Assembly (NCBI RefSeq): GCF_037893015.1
Contig: NC_133661.1
Coordinates: 188,316,809 to 188,380,808 of the forward strand
Length of the DNA: 64,000 nt
Reading direction: 5' to 3'
Origin: Macrotis lagotis
Taxonomy: Eukaryota > Chordata > Mammalia > Peramelemorphia > Peramelidae
Position numbers and translations under genes: made by a program. Under the pieces are notes generated by a model. It was not told the DNA's origin. It saw nothing but the letters and a program-made list of their open reading frames with translations, and did no database searches. Shown piece after piece: positions 1-12,657 of the stretch. Each line of letters opens with the position of its first letter. The stretch's first letter is position 1.

Positions 1-3000
1 TATCCTAGATAATGATAATGATGAAACAACATACCAAAACCTATGGCATTCATTCAAAGCAACTCTCAGGGGATATATTATAGCTCTAAATGCTTATATG
101 AATAAATTGGAGAAAGAGGAAATCAATGAACTAAACGTGCAACTAAAAAAATTAGAGAAAGAACAAATCAAAAATCCCCAATCAAATACCAAATTAGAAA
201 TTCTAAAAATTATAGGAGAAATTAATAAAATCGAAAGCAAAAAAACTATTGAATTAATAAATAAAACCAAAAGTTGGTATTATGAAAAAAAACAATAAAA
301 TTGATAAAACTCTGGTCAATTTGATTAAAAATAAGAAAGAAGGAAACCAAATTGCTAGTATAATAAAAGAAAAAGGAAAACTCACCACCAAAGAGGAGGA
401 AATTAAAGTAATAATTCAAAATTATTTTGCCCAACTCTATGCCAATAAATTTGATAATGCAAGTGAAATGGATGAATATTTAGAAAAATATAAGTTGCCC
501 AGGTTAAATGAAGAAGAGATTAAATACCTAAACAACCCTATCTAAGAAAAAGAAATTCAACAAGCCATTACTGAACTCCCTAAAAAAAGTCTCCAGGGTC
601 AGATAGATTCAAAAGTGAATTTTCCCAAACATTTAAGAAACAATTGGTTCTGATCCTATATAAACTCTTTGGAAAAATAGGGAAAGATGGAACTCTGCCT
701 AACTCTTTCTACAAGACCAACATACTACTGTTACCTAAACCAGGAAGAGTTAAAACAGAGAAAGAAAATTATAGATCTATTTCCCTGAAGAATATAGATG
801 CAAAAATCCTAAATAAAATCTTAGCAAAACGACTACAACAAGTCATCACTAGGATAATACATTATGATCAAGTAGGATTTATTCCAGGGATGCAGGGATG
901 GTTCAATATTGGGAAAACTGTTAGCATACTCAATTATATCAACAGCAAACCTATCAGAAATCATATGATCATATCAATAGATGCTGAAAAAGCTTTTGAC
1001 AAAATACAGCATCCATTCCTATTAAAAGCACTAGAGAGTGTAGGAATAAATGGACTGTTCCTTAAAATAATTAGCAGTATCTATCTTAAACCATCAACAA
1101 GCATTATATTCAATGGGGAGAGGCTAGAGGCATTCCCAGTAAGATCAGCGGTAAAACAAGGGTGCCCATTATCACCACTACTATTCAATATTGTATTAGA
1201 AATTTTAGCATCAGCAATTAGAGAAGAAAAAGAAATTGAAGGAATTAGAATTGGGAAGGAAGAGACAACACTCTCACTCTTTGCAGATGACATGATGGTC
1301 TACCTAGAGAATCCCAAGAAATCATCCAAAAAAATGACCGGACCCAATTAGCAATTTTAGCAAAGTTGCAGGTTATAAAATAAACCCTCATAAATCCTCA
1401 ACTTTTCTATATATGTCTAGCAAGAAACAGCAGGAAGAGCTAGAAAGAGAAATCCCATTCAAAGTAACCTCAGACAGTGTAAAATATTTGGGAGTCTATT
1501 TGCCAAGACAGACTCAGAATCTTTTTGAAAACAATTATAAAACACTTCTCACACAAATTACATCAGATTGAAATAACTGGGCAAATAACAACTACTCATG
1601 GATAGGGAGAGTTTACATAATAAAAATGACAATTACAGGAAGACATAGAAAAGGTAGAGCTAATACAATAAAAATGACATTTCTACCAAAATTAACTATC
1701 TGTTTAGTGTCCTACCAATCAAAATTCCAAAAAATTACTTCAATGAGTTAGAAAAAATTGTAGGTAAATTCATATGGAGAAAAAAAATTCAAGAATACCA
1801 CGGAGCTTAATGAAAAAAATGCAAATGAAGTTGGCTTAGTACTACCCAATCTAAAATTATATTATAAAGCATCAGTCATCAAAACTGTTTTGTATTGGCT
1901 AAGAAATAGAGTTGTGGACCAGTGGAATAGACTAGGTGTAAAAGCAGGAGAGGATTATAGTAATCTGCTGTTTCATAAACCCAAAGAGTCTGGCCATTGG
2001 GATAAAAACTCCCTCTTTGATAAAAGAAAAAACTGCTGGGATAATTGGAAGTTAGTATGGAAGAAACTTAGATTAGACCAACACCTCACACACTTTACCA
2101 ATATAAGATCCAAATGGTTACAGGACATAGACATAAAAAACAGTACTGTAAGCAAATTAGAAGATCAAGGACTAGTCTACCTGTCAGATCTATGGAAAGG
2201 GGAACATTTTATGACTAGGGAAGAGTTGGAGAACATCACTAAAAACCAATTAGATGATTTAGATTACATTAAATTAAAAAAGCTTTTGCACAGATAAAAC
2301 CAATGTAATCAAGATCAAAAGAAAAGCAGTAAATTGAGAAACAATCTTTACAACTAATGATTCTGACAAAGGACTCATTTCTAAAATATAGAGAGAACTG
2401 AGTCATATTTTTAAAACAAAAAGCCATTCCCCAATTGACAAATGGTCAAAGGATATGCAAAGGCAATTTACAGATGAGGAGATCCAAGTAATCCATAGCC
2501 ATATGAAAAAAATGCTCTAAATCATTAATTATTAGAGAAATGAAAATTAAAGCTTCTCTGAGGTACCACCTCACACCTCTCAGATTGGCCAGTATGACCA
2601 GGAAGGATAATGATCATTGCTGGAAGGGATGTGGGAAATCTCGGACACTATTACACTGTTGGTAGAGCTGTGAACTCATCCAGCCCTTCTAGAGAGCTAT
2701 TTAGAACTATGCCCAAAGGGCAACAAAAATGTGCATACCCTTTAACCCAGAAATATCACTACTGGGTCTATACCCTGAAGAGATGAGGAAAAAGGGTAAA
2801 AACATTACTTGTACAAAAATATTTATAGCAGCCCTGTTTGTGGTGGCAAAGAATTGGAAATCCAGTAAATGTCCTTCAATTGGGCAATGGCTTAGCAAAC
2901 TGTGGTATATGTATGTCATGGAACACTATTGTTCTATTAGAAACCAGGAGGGATGGAATTTCAGGGAAACCTGGAGGGATTTGCATGAACTGATGCTGAG

Positions 3001-3057
3001 TGAGATGAGCAGAACCAGAAAAACACTGTACACCCTAACAGCAGCATGTGTGTGATG
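1..3057 (+). pseudogene. L1-A ORF2 remnant (reverse transcriptase and C-terminal domain)
   Basis: ORF2 of L1 encodes an endonuclease and a reverse transcriptase that copy L1 RNA at a chromosomal nick. The best-kept piece is a 235-codon ORF at 644-1351. It shows the RT motifs in order: PISL-like (YRSISLKN), [38 protein letters not shown] and the catalytic FADD at 1280-1291. A second open piece (1890-2297) is the post-RT region with YWLRNRVVDQWNR. The last (2729-3055) is the C-terminus, with the run IPFNPEISLLGLYPEE and the family's final ILS-like helix (LMLSEMSR). Frame changes and stops separate the pieces, for example after 541, after 1351, and across 1570-1890 and 2300-2730. The upstream endonuclease lies outside the window. 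Identification as L1 ORF2 is very secure; it cannot make a working protein. Confidence 0.92.
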
Positions 3058-3419
3058 TTCAACGTTGAAGGATTTGCTCATTCCATCAGTGCAACAATTG
3101 GGAACAATTTTGGGCTGTCTGCAAAGGAGAGTACCATCTGTATCCAGACAAAGAGCTGTGGAGTTTGAACAAAGTACAAGGACTATTCCCTTTAATTTGG
3201 GAAAAAACCCAGATATCTTATTGTCTGATCTTGTTACCTCTGAGAATTCTGTTCTCTTTAAGGATATTATTTCTCTCTCATCACACCCAAATTGGATCAA
3301 GGTAAAACATGGAAACAAAGTAAAGAGTGAGGGAGAGCTATCTGTGGGGTGGGGTTCGGGGAGGGAAGCAAGATTGGTGGAAAATTGTAAAACTCAAATA
3401 ATATATTTAATAAAAAAAA
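1..3419 (+). mobile_element. L1-A: 3' part of a LINE-1, sense strand
   Basis: The 3' part of an L1 retrotransposon, cut by the left edge of the window. It starts in the linker between the endonuclease and reverse transcriptase (RT) domains of ORF2. It runs through RT, the C-terminal region and a 3' UTR of about 360 bp, and ends in an A-rich tail at about 3408-3419. At 3420 the sequence changes abruptly to antisense L1 ORF2, which suggests that L1-A landed inside L1-B. The copy is inactive. Confidence 0.9.
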
Positions 3420-6400
3420 AGTTGACTCAGTTCTCTCTATATTTTAGAAATGAGTCCTTTATCAGAAATACTAGTTGTAAAATATTGTTTCTCAGTTGAC
3501 CACATTTTTTTTGTTCTTGGTTACAGTGGTTGTATCTTTGCAATAACTTTTTCATTTAATGTAATCAAATTCATCTCATTGTTTTTACTGATGTTCTCCA
3601 TCTCTTCCTTGCTCATAAACTGCTGCCTGTTCCATAGATCTGACAGGTAAATTGGTCCTTGACCTTCTAGTTTGATCATAATATTGTTTTTATGTCTAAA
3701 TTCTGTAACCAGTTTGATCTTATCTTGGTATAGGGTCTTCCAATTTTTCCAACAGTTTTTATTGAAGAGAGATTTTTTATCCCAATAGTTGGTCTCTGGG
3801 TTTATCAAACAGCAGATTACTATATTTGTTTCCTGATATTGCACCTAATCTATTCCACTAGTCCACCACCCTATTTCATAGCCAATACTGGATAGTTTTG
3901 ATGATCAATGCTTTAATATAATTTTAGATCTAGTAGGGCTAAAGCTACCTTCTTCTGCACTTTTTTTCATTGAATGCCTGGAAATTCTTATTTCTCCATA
4001 TGGATTTAATTACCATTTTTTCTAATTCATTAAAGCAATTTTTTTTGGAATTTTGATTGGAAGGGCACTAAATAGTTTAATTTACATAGAATTGTCATTT
4101 TTATTATTTTACCTCTACCTATCCATGAGCAGTTGATATTTGCCCAGTTAGTTAAATCTGATTTTATTTTTGTGAGAAGTGTTTTGAAATTGTTTTCAAA
4201 AAGTTTCTGAATCTACCTTGGCAAATAGACTCCCAGATATTTTATATTGTCAGTGGTTACTTTGAATGGGATTTCTCTTTCTAGCTCTTCCTGCTGTATC
4301 TTGCTAGTCATATAAAGAAAAGTTGAGGATTTCTGAGGGTAAATTTTATATCCTGCAACTTTGCTAAAGTTGCTAATTGTTTCCAGTAGTTTTTTGGATA
4401 ATTTCTTGGCATTCTCTAGGTATACCATCATGTCATCTGGAAAGAGTGAAAGTTTTGTGTCTTCCTTACCAAATCTAATTCCTCCAATTGCTTTTTCTTC
4501 TCTTATTGCTGAAGCTAACATTTCTAATATGATATTGACTAGTAGTGGTGATAATGGCATCCTTGCTTCAACCCTGATCTTATTGGGAATGCCTCTAGCT
4601 TCTCCCCATTGAATATAATGCTTGTTGATAGTTTCAGATATTCATTCCTACACTTGCTAGTGTTTTTAGTAGGAATAGGTGCTCTATTTTGTCGAAAGCT
4701 TTTTCAGCATCTATTGCTATAATCATGTAATTTCTGATAGGTCAAACAACAGTTTTTCTGATATTGAACCAACCCTGCATTCCTGGAATATATCCTACTT
4801 GGTCATAATATACTATCCTAGTGATTACTTCTTATAATCGTTTTGCTAAGATTTTAAGATTTTTGCATCTATTTTCATCAGGGAGATAGGTCTAAAATTT
4901 TCTTTCTCTGTTTTTAACTCTTCCTGGTTTAGTATCAGCACCATATTAGTGTCATAGAGAGTTAGGCAAAGTTCTGTCTTTCCCTATTTTTCTAAAGATT
5001 TTATATAGAATTGGAACCAGTTGTTCCTTAAATATTTGGTAGAATTCACTTGTGAATCCATCACAACCTGGAGTTTTTTGGCAGAGGTTGGGGGGAGTTC
5101 ACGGATGGTGTCTTGAATTTCTTTTTCTGAGACAGGGTTTCTAAGGTATGTAATCTCCTCTTCATTTAAGCTGGGTAATTTATATTTTTGTAAGTATTCA
5201 TCCATTTCAATTAGATTGTCAAATTTATTGTCACAGAGCTGAGTAAAATAATTCAAAATTATTACTTTAATTTCCCCCTCATTGGTGGTGAGTTTACCTT
5301 ATTCTTTTATGATACTAGCAATTTGCTTTCCTTCATTTTTTAAAACAAATTGACCAGAGGTTTATCAATTTTATTGTTTTTTTCATAAAAACCAACTCTT
5401 GGTTTTATTTATTAATTCAATAGTTTTTTCTTTTGCTTTTATTAATTTCTCCTTTAATTTTTAGAATTTATAATTTTGTATTTAATTGGGAGGGTTAATT
5501 TACTTTTTCTCTAATTTTTTAAATTACATATTTAGTTCATTGACTTCCTCTTTATCTAATTTATTCATGTAATCATTTAAAGCTATAATATTTCCCTTGC
5601 CAGCCACTTTGAGTGAATCCAATGGGATTTGGCATGTTGTTTCATTATTGTCATTATCTAGGATAAAATATTTAAATCTTTCTTTAATTTGTTGTTTGAT
5701 CCACTCATTCTTTAAAATGAGATTATTCAGGCTCCAATGAGTTCTTGGTCTATATCTCTCTCTGGCCCAATATTGCCTATTATTTTTATTGCATTATGAT
5801 CTGAGAAAGATGTATTCATTAATTCTCCCTTTCTGCAATTGATTTTTAGGTGTTTTTGCCCTAGTATATGGTCAGTTTTAATGTAAGTGCCATGTACTGC
5901 AGAAAAAAAGGTATATATTCCTTTCTATCCCTATTCAATTTCTTCCATAAGTCTATGACATCTAGATTTTCTAACAATCTATTGACCTCATTAACTTCTT
6001 TCTTATATATTTTATGATTTGTTTTATCTAAATCTGAGAGCAGTAGGTTGAGGTCTCCCACTAGTAGAGTTTTGCTGTCTATGTTTTCCTGTAGGTCTTT
6101 CAGCTTCTCTTCTAAGAATTTGGATGCTATCCCATTGGGTACATATATATTCAGTACTTAAATCAATTTGTTGTCTATGGTAACTTTTAGGAGGATATAG
6201 TTTCCTTCCTTATCCCTTTTAATAATATCTACTTTTGCAGCTGCTTTGTCTGAGATAAGGATTGCTACCTCTTCTTTTTTCACTTCAGCTGAATAAAATA
6301 TACTTTGCTCCAACCTTTTACCTTTACTCTATATGTATCTCTCTGCTTCAAATGAGTTTCTTGTAATCAGCATATTGTAGTATTCTGGTTTTTAATCTAC

Positions 6401-6470
6401 TCTGCTATTTGCTTATATTTTAAGGGGGAAAGTTCATCCCATTCGCATTCAAAGTTATAATTAGTAACTC
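3420..6470 (-). pseudogene. L1-B ORF2 remnant (endonuclease and reverse transcriptase)
   Basis: Read on the minus strand, the endonuclease domain starts near 6470 with NFECEWDELSPLK, the counterpart of the NINGLN start of other L1 ORF2s. It continues through MGDLNLLLSDLDK at 6061, where GDLN stands for the usual GDFN. The linker and RT N-terminus follow at 4984-5256 ([17 protein letters not shown]). The palm is at 4213-4560 ([21 protein letters not shown]). The catalytic box reads FPDD instead of FADD, so a proline has replaced the alanine before the two aspartates. Many stops and frame changes lie between the pieces. The C-terminal third is missing at the L1-A junction. Domain order and family are clear; the copy is dead. 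Confidence 0.9.
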
Positions 6471-7194
6471 TTGCCCTCCATGCTATCTTCCCTGTGTTTG
6501 TATTTCCCCCTTTCCCGCTTTATCTGTATTCCCCAATATTTTGTTTCTGAATACCACCCCCTTCAGTGTGTTTGCCCTCCTATATCAAGCCCTCCCCTTG
6601 CTTTCCCCTTTCCCTTTTTCCCTTTTTCCTTCCATTCCTTCTATTAGTTCCCTTTTTCTCCCACTCCCTATCTCTGCTCATCCTCCCCTTTTCCCCTTTT
6701 AATACTTGAGAGGTAAGATGTTTTTAAGTTAACTGAGTATGTGTCTACGTTAACTTTAAGCCAAATCTGATGAAAGGAAGATTCAGGTGTTTCTCTTCTC
6801 CTCCCTTCTCCCCATTTATTACTATAGGTCTTTTGTACCTCTTAATATAATGAGATTTACCCTGATTCAATCCCCTCCATCCTCTCATTTCTTTCCTTTT
6901 TTAAAAAAGGAAGTGTTTTTAAATCATTCTATTGAAGTCATAGAAAATCCTGAGTATCCATCACTTCTGGCTAAGTATATTCTTTCTAATAGAGTTGCAA
7001 TTCTTGATAGGTTTTTAGAGTCTTTCTCCCAAGTAGGAATATAACCTGTTTCATCCCATTGGGTAGCAGTCTCATGGCTGTCATGAATGTCCATCACTTC
7101 TGGCTAAGAATATTCTCTCTGCAGTTCTCAAGAGTTATGAGAATTTTTCTCCCAAGTTTCTCCCAGTTTCATCTTATTGGATAGCAGTTTTTTC

Positions 7195-8171
7195 CCCTTT
7201 ACCTTATCTTTTTTTAAACTATGCTTGTATCTCTTGAACCGCCTGTTTGATATCCAAATGTTCCATTTAGCTCTGTTTTTTTTTCATCAGGAATTGTTAG
7301 AAGTCTTCCATTTCATTAAATGTCCATCTTTTCCCCTGAAAGAGAAAGTTCAGTTTTTCTGGATAGTGGATTCTAGGTTGCATTCCAAGTTCCCTTGCTC
7401 TTCTGAATATCTCATTCCAGTCCTTTTGATCCTTTAATGTTGATGCAGCCAGGTCCTGTGTAATTCTTACTGTGATTCCTTGGTATTTAAATTTTTTATT
7501 TCTGGATGCTTGCAAGATTTTCTCTTTTGTCTGATAGTTCTGGAATTTGACCAAAACAGTCCCTGGTGTTTTCATTTTAGGATCTCTTTCTGGAAGGGTT
7601 CCATGGTTCCATGGTATCAGGCAATTTTCCATCACTAAATCCTATAATATTAAGTCCAGGCTTTTTTTCTCTTCCATGTTTTTAGGAAGGCCTATAATTC
7701 TCAGGTTGTCTGTTCTCAATATATTCTCGATGTCAGTGGTTTTGCTGATGAAGTATATTACATTTTCTTGTGATTTTTTGGTTTTTTGGTTTTGTTTAAC
7801 ACACTCTTGCTTTCTCATGAAGTCATTAGTTTCCACAGACTCCATTCTTTTTTAAGAGAAGAATTTTCTTCATTTACCTTTGCAACTTCTTTTCCAATTG
7901 GTCAATTGTATTTTTGTAAGAGGTTTCTATTTGACCAATTGAGGTTTTGAGAGACTTGTTTTCTTGCTGCAAGGTGTTAATTTTCTCTTCCATTTTTTTT
8001 TCCAAATTTTCCAATTGTTTTTTAAACTTCCTTCCATATTTCTTCAAAGAAGTCTTTCTGTTCTGTAGAATAGGTCATATTTTCCTCAGAGATTCTAGGT
8101 CTCTCTGAGTTAGTGTCTTTTCCTTCCAAGAATTTTTCTATAGACCCTCCTTTGTACTGGCTTTTCTTCAT
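7195..8171 (-). pseudogene. L1-B ORF1 remnant (coiled-coil RNA-binding protein)
   Basis: L1 ORF1 encodes a trimeric RNA-binding chaperone that coats L1 RNA. The minus-strand start at 8171 gives MKKSQYKGGSIEKFLEG, followed by a glutamine- and lysine-rich coiled-coil stretch. A middle piece at 7642-7845 reads ILRTDNLRIIGLPKNMEEK, the start of the RRM-like domain. The C-terminal piece at 7297-7635 holds PERDPKMKTPGTVLVKFQNY and the C-terminal domain ending PEKLNFLFQGKRWTFNEMEDF. The order and spacing match marsupial L1 ORF1. Stops and frameshifts break it near 7855 and 7640, and a stop after MEDF precedes the expected tail. Confidence 0.85.
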
Positions 8172-9056
8172 TATCCCCAAACCTTTTGTTGGGTAGGGGC
8201 TGGTTCAAAGGGATTTGGTGTTGGGATCCCTAGAGTCTTTACTCACTGTGTGTAATATCTCCAGTTGTCCAGCAGGTTGTGCTAGAGGGTTTTGCTCACT
8301 GAGTGCAATATTTCCATCTGTCCAGCAGGGGATGTTAGGGTTTTTGCTCTTTGAGTATAATATCTCCAGCTTTCCAGTAGGGGGAGCTGGTTGCTTTCTC
8401 TGGAGTGTCTGTGACTTTGATTGAGACCCTGTCCCTTGGCCTAGAGGAAGTGTTTGAAGCTATTGAATACTTTTGTCTTTGATCAATAGTGGGCTATAAC
8501 CTGGGATGAGGTGATCTCTCTCCCTATTGTTAGTTGACATGGTTCTTCTGCTCAGCCTTATCCTGGGGCAGAGGTAATCTGTAATTGTGTTTGTTCTGGG
8601 TAAAGGCTTCAGCTGTAATGGAGGTGTGGACACTTGAGTTCCTCCTGACCAGAGGACTCTCTCTCCAACCCTGCCACTGATGCCTCTGCTCCCTAGTTAA
8701 GCCATGGCCTCACAGTTGACCAGGCTGCAGCCCCACCGCTGATCAAGCAGGTCTAGTTCTCTGACCCTCAGGCTCCCAGACTCCAGCCCCTCCACAAATC
8801 AGACTGATCTGTGTCTGATCCAGGCTCCCAAGCACCCACCAGTACTGTGCTCCCAACAGAGTCTGCCCTCTTTGCATGGACTCAACCACAATGTCAGAAG
8901 ACAGATCCTGAGGTAGTAGTTCCTCTCCTGGCTTTTCTTTCTGGGTTTTGTTGATTAGATTTCTGTTAAGAGGTTTGTTTCATATTATTTGCAAGGAAAG
9001 AAAAGGAGACTTTAGTACTTTGCCTGTCTTCTCTCCACCATGTTGGCCATAAATCT
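8172..9056 (-). promoter_or_regulatory. L1-B 5' UTR (internal promoter region)
   Basis: GC-richer leader between the ORF1 start and the 5' end, matching in order the leader of L1-D. L1 5' UTRs carry an internal RNA polymerase II promoter. Here one copy of the approximately 270-bp unit that is duplicated in L1-D lies at about 8560-8900, and a short tandem repeat lies at 8235-8395. Promoter function is inferred from the family only. Confidence 0.7.
8235..8395. repeat. Three-copy tandem repeat of about 50-57 bp inside the L1-B leader
   Basis: Three successive units share the pattern TTT-GCTCACTGAGTG-AATATCTCCA-CTGTCCAGCAGG, starting near 8238, 8295 and 8345. They differ at several bases each. 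L1-D has only one such unit, at about 51200-51270, so the array expanded in L1-B or contracted in L1-D. Confidence 0.7.
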
Positions 9057-9228
9057 CTACTCTGCAATACTTTTAACTGATTCTGCTGCCTCCATTCTTT
9101 CTTACATCTAATCAAGTCTGTAAACTTGCCCAATATTTTGAGTACAAACCAGATCATGCCCCCTTTCTATCTGCTATAATACTTCCCTTTGCTTGGTAAA
9201 TTGAGTACAAAATCCTTTAAATATGTCC
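9057..9228 (+). mobile_element. L2 LINE fragment
   Basis: Matches the remembered L2 pattern in which a CCAGATCATGCCCCC-like segment is followed by CTTTGCTTGG and then by AAAATCCTTTAAA. It is short, old and non-coding. Confidence 0.45.
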
Positions 9229-10128
9229 ATCAATACCTTGAGACACAGGGGTGTGGATGAAGAGAGAGTGGGACCTTGTGGTACCTCTGCCAATTCTACC
9301 TGAAAAGGACTAACTATGAGGAACTTAATGATGTTGAGCTGTTTATATTCCTGCATGGGAAGAAGATATTGATAATTCATATGAACCTTCTTCTTTATAA
9401 GAGCAGTTACAAGAAGCATATATATAGACAAGGTACAGGAAGGAGCTGAATATAAAGGCAAAATATAGTAAAAAGATGGAGTCAATGGGTGATAAAGGAA
9501 AGTACTGGAAGGAAGAGAATGGAGAGGAAGAAGGGGCTAAGATATTTCACATAAGATTCAAGAAAAAGCTTTTTCAATGGAGTGGAATAGGGGAAACGGA
9601 GGGGGAATGTGAGCCTTCATTCTCTTCAGAAATTGTTCAGAGAGGAAATAGCATACATACTTAATAGGGTGAGGAAATCTATCTTATCCTAGAGACAAAT
9701 GAGAGGAAAGAGATGGGATAAGGGGGAATGGGGGATAAGAAGGGGGGAATAGTTGATAGAAGAGAGAAGATCATGGGAGAAGGTATTCAGATACAACACA
9801 CTTTTGAACAAGGACAGGGTGAAAGGGGAGAGAGAATAGAATAAATGAGATTAGGAAGGAATAGAGTGGAAGGAAATAAACCTGGTAATAGCAACTGTGG
9901 GAAAATCACTGGAGGAACTTCATGATAAAGAAGGCAAGTCATCCCAGAGACAGAGCCATTGGAATCTGAACACAGACTTAAGTATATTTTTTTTCCCTCT
10001 CTCACTATTCTTGAGGTTTCTCATCTTTGGTTGGGGGGGGGAATGGGTTTTATATTTACTCTCACAACAAAATTATTGTAATAATATAAAAATAAACTCC
10101 CAAAAAAGGGAAAAAAAAGAAAGTTTCC
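9229..10128 (+). mobile_element. HAL1 (half-L1) element, 3' half
   Basis: The segment shares a long series of landmarks, in reverse complement, with 53870-54730. These include the GAGCTGTTTATATTCCTGCA-like block, the purine-rich GGAAGAGAATGGAGAGGAAG block, the CAGAGCCATTGGAATCTGAA block and the TTCTTGAGG segment near the end. HAL1 elements are L1 relatives with an ORF1 followed directly by a 3' UTR and no ORF2. Only the UTR-like half is kept here. It ends in an A-rich tail at about 10105-10125. Confidence 0.65.
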
Positions 10129-12657
10129 CAGAACTAGCATTTTGTAATGCAGACTATTAAAACTAAACAGATGACGTGAATTGTAAATCTTGTAAAAATT
10201 TTAAAAACATTTTCTTGAAACAAAGTTGACAGAAAATGGACATTTAAAGTTTTTTTTTCCCCTATCAAAGTATTGAAAACCAGGTGGAAGATTAAAGAAG
10301 TTATTAAAGATATCAACACAGAATCATAAAAGCTTTGGTGGCCAACCAATCAGCTTACATATTAGTGCATAAAAGTGTCAATGATTGATGATTTTCTAAC
10401 CCATCCATAAAGTCTGCTCTATGTTAGAATTGCAAAGGAGCCAAATGGTAGGACTATTGTCTCTTATTCTGAAATAATCAGAACAGTTTTCTGACTTCTC
10501 ATGATGATCTTTTTCTCTGATTGTTTTATATAATTGTGAAGCCAAACTTGCATAGGCAAATGAGATTAAAGACATTAAACTTTTACAAGGATAAAATATG
10601 TAATAATAAATTATATATATATATATATAAATTATATAAAAATAAAGTTCAAAAAACTGAATCCTTATGTTTTACCAAAGTGGGAAGATCATGGGTGTTT
10701 GGAGTAGGTGTACACTAAACTGAGGGTCTACTGAACTACAAACCTTAGGAGAGTAGATACAAAAACTGGGGAGAGAGGAATAAAGAAGCTGGGTTCAAAT
10801 GTGAACATGAGACCTCAACACAAAAAAGGAAGAGACAGGAGGAAAAAATAAGATACTGGTATGTAAAAAAAGGAGTCTTCATATTCACACGGTAGAAGGA
10901 GAGTTTTCCTGCCTGCTCTAGGTTTCCTGTCAATGAAGAAATGAACAGGCTTACCTGTTACATGGATAGTAACCCTTGTTGAGGGTGGGGAGGGGAGGAG
11001 TAGGCCCTCTACCTCTTGAGTTGTTTTGAGGGTAGTCTTGCTTCCAATAACCCTTCCTGGTGACAGATTTGGCAGGGATCTGGAGTTTTTTGCCTCTGGT
11101 TATTCCTCAAAGGGCACTATTGCTGCTTCTTGCACCAAAAGCAAGAACTCTTTTGATAGCCAGGAGTCATAAGGGCAGTGCCAGAACCTAAACCTTAGTC
11201 TTAGCCCTATGGTCCTTCTCATCTACTCCTGCACAGTCCCTTAAAGACAGTTTCCATTCCATTCCCATTGATGTACCTCCTCTAATTTCTGGAGTTTCCA
11301 GGGTATGTCAAAGATTGACTGGCTGATAAGGGGCATTCCCAGGATAGCAGCTGGGATACCTGGGTCTCATTGACTCTTAATTGTCAATTACAAAAAAAAT
11401 TGTAAGATTTTCATACATTCCCAGGGTCACTTCTGTAAGTCTATTGCAATGGAATTTTTTTTCTTTAGTCCCCTTTTATACCTTTCCTCATACAATCTAA
11501 CATGCTGTCCCTCCCTTCCCTATCATTTTTGTACTGTTAATTCTAGCTCAAATCAGAAATAGGATGGTATTGGGGGCCAGGAGAGTGTGAGGGAGTAGAG
11601 GACCTATGAGTCATATTGTCCCCAAATTCTTGGACTAATTGTCAAATCATACTTTTCTCCTGATTATGCTCATATCTCCACATGATAGGTCAATTTGGAG
11701 AGGAAATTACTGAAAATTTTCTCGATCCTCTAAGGATCATCTGAGTTGCTCTTTAAATTGGAAGAGATTGGACAAAAAGTGAATATGAACCCTAGAGGTA
11801 CCTTCACTTGTGTCTTAAACTTCCTGTATGGAGAGCATTGGAGCCTGTGGGAGAAGGGGGGGGGCTTGATTTTTTTGTCTAGGAGGGGCTATGGGGAAGT
11901 GTTTTCTTTATATGGGAAGGAGGTTCAATTTCAATCAAGACTTCAACTGGAGGGTCATTTGAGTTCTAATGATCTTTCATGTAGGATAAAGCCTGATAAA
12001 GATTAAATTCAGGCAAAACTTGTTTAAAGAGAGGGGGAAATCAAAGATGATAGGATCCTAGGCCTGAGGAACCTGTTTAGTAGGCAGAGGATCAAGGGCA
12101 AATTTAATGTTTGCCAGGAGTATTTTACATGTTTCTCAAAGGCCTGGGTCCTGAGATAGACTCGTAAATGCCTGTATTTATTCAGTTCATTTCTGGTACT
12201 TCCAACATTAAATATCTGACTGGAAAATAATACTTGAATTTAAAGATCCACTTACTGGTCATTTTCCCTAATCCTCCAGATTGCATTCTGGTCAGGCTAT
12301 GTTACAAAAAGTAAGCATTTTTGAGGTCTTTTTGATCAAATTTAGATGATAATACCATTTATTAAGAAATTTGATATTTGCTTTCAGTTCTGTTTCTCCT
12401 TATCTTCACATTAAATCACTTTGATGCCATTCTCTAATTTCTTCTCCTTTTCCCAAGTTTATAAAGATGTTCCTTCTCCTTGCTAAATCAATTCCAAATA
12501 CATGTTCTTGATCCTTGATGTTATCCCCTCCCATCTTTTTCAAGACTCCTGATTGTCCTATCTTCTGGCAATTTTTTTAAAGTCCAGAGTCCATGTCACT
12601 GTCCTACACAATAAATTTCAATGATTATTTCCTTTAGAATCAACCATAAGTTCCATT
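10129..12657. other. 2.5 kb without a recognisable gene
   Basis: No ORF here is longer than about 86 codons and none resembles a known protein. The region holds a short (TA)n tract at 10612-10629 and homopolymer G runs near 10032 and 11856. No SINE, LINE or RNA gene could be recognised. Confidence 0.6.

Larger units (their letters stand above)
3420..9056 (-). mobile_element. L1-B: LINE-1 with a complete 5' end, antisense, 3' end missing
   Basis: An L1 on the minus strand carrying 5' UTR, ORF1, inter-ORF region and most of ORF2. Its 5' end is at about 9056, where the minus strand begins with the CCAACATGGTGG type of motif also seen at the 5' end of L1-D (CCAAGATGGTGG), the place where many L1s carry a YY1-like site. 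Its ORF2 is cut at 3420 in the C-terminal region. About 1 kb of 3' sequence present in L1-D is missing here and may lie to the left of the window, beyond L1-A. Confidence 0.9.

Noticed and set aside
2926-3499. ORFs of 130 and 144 codons on opposite strands
   Set aside because: They overlap the L1-A ORF2 C-terminus, its 3' UTR and the junction with L1-B, and have no independent coding signal.
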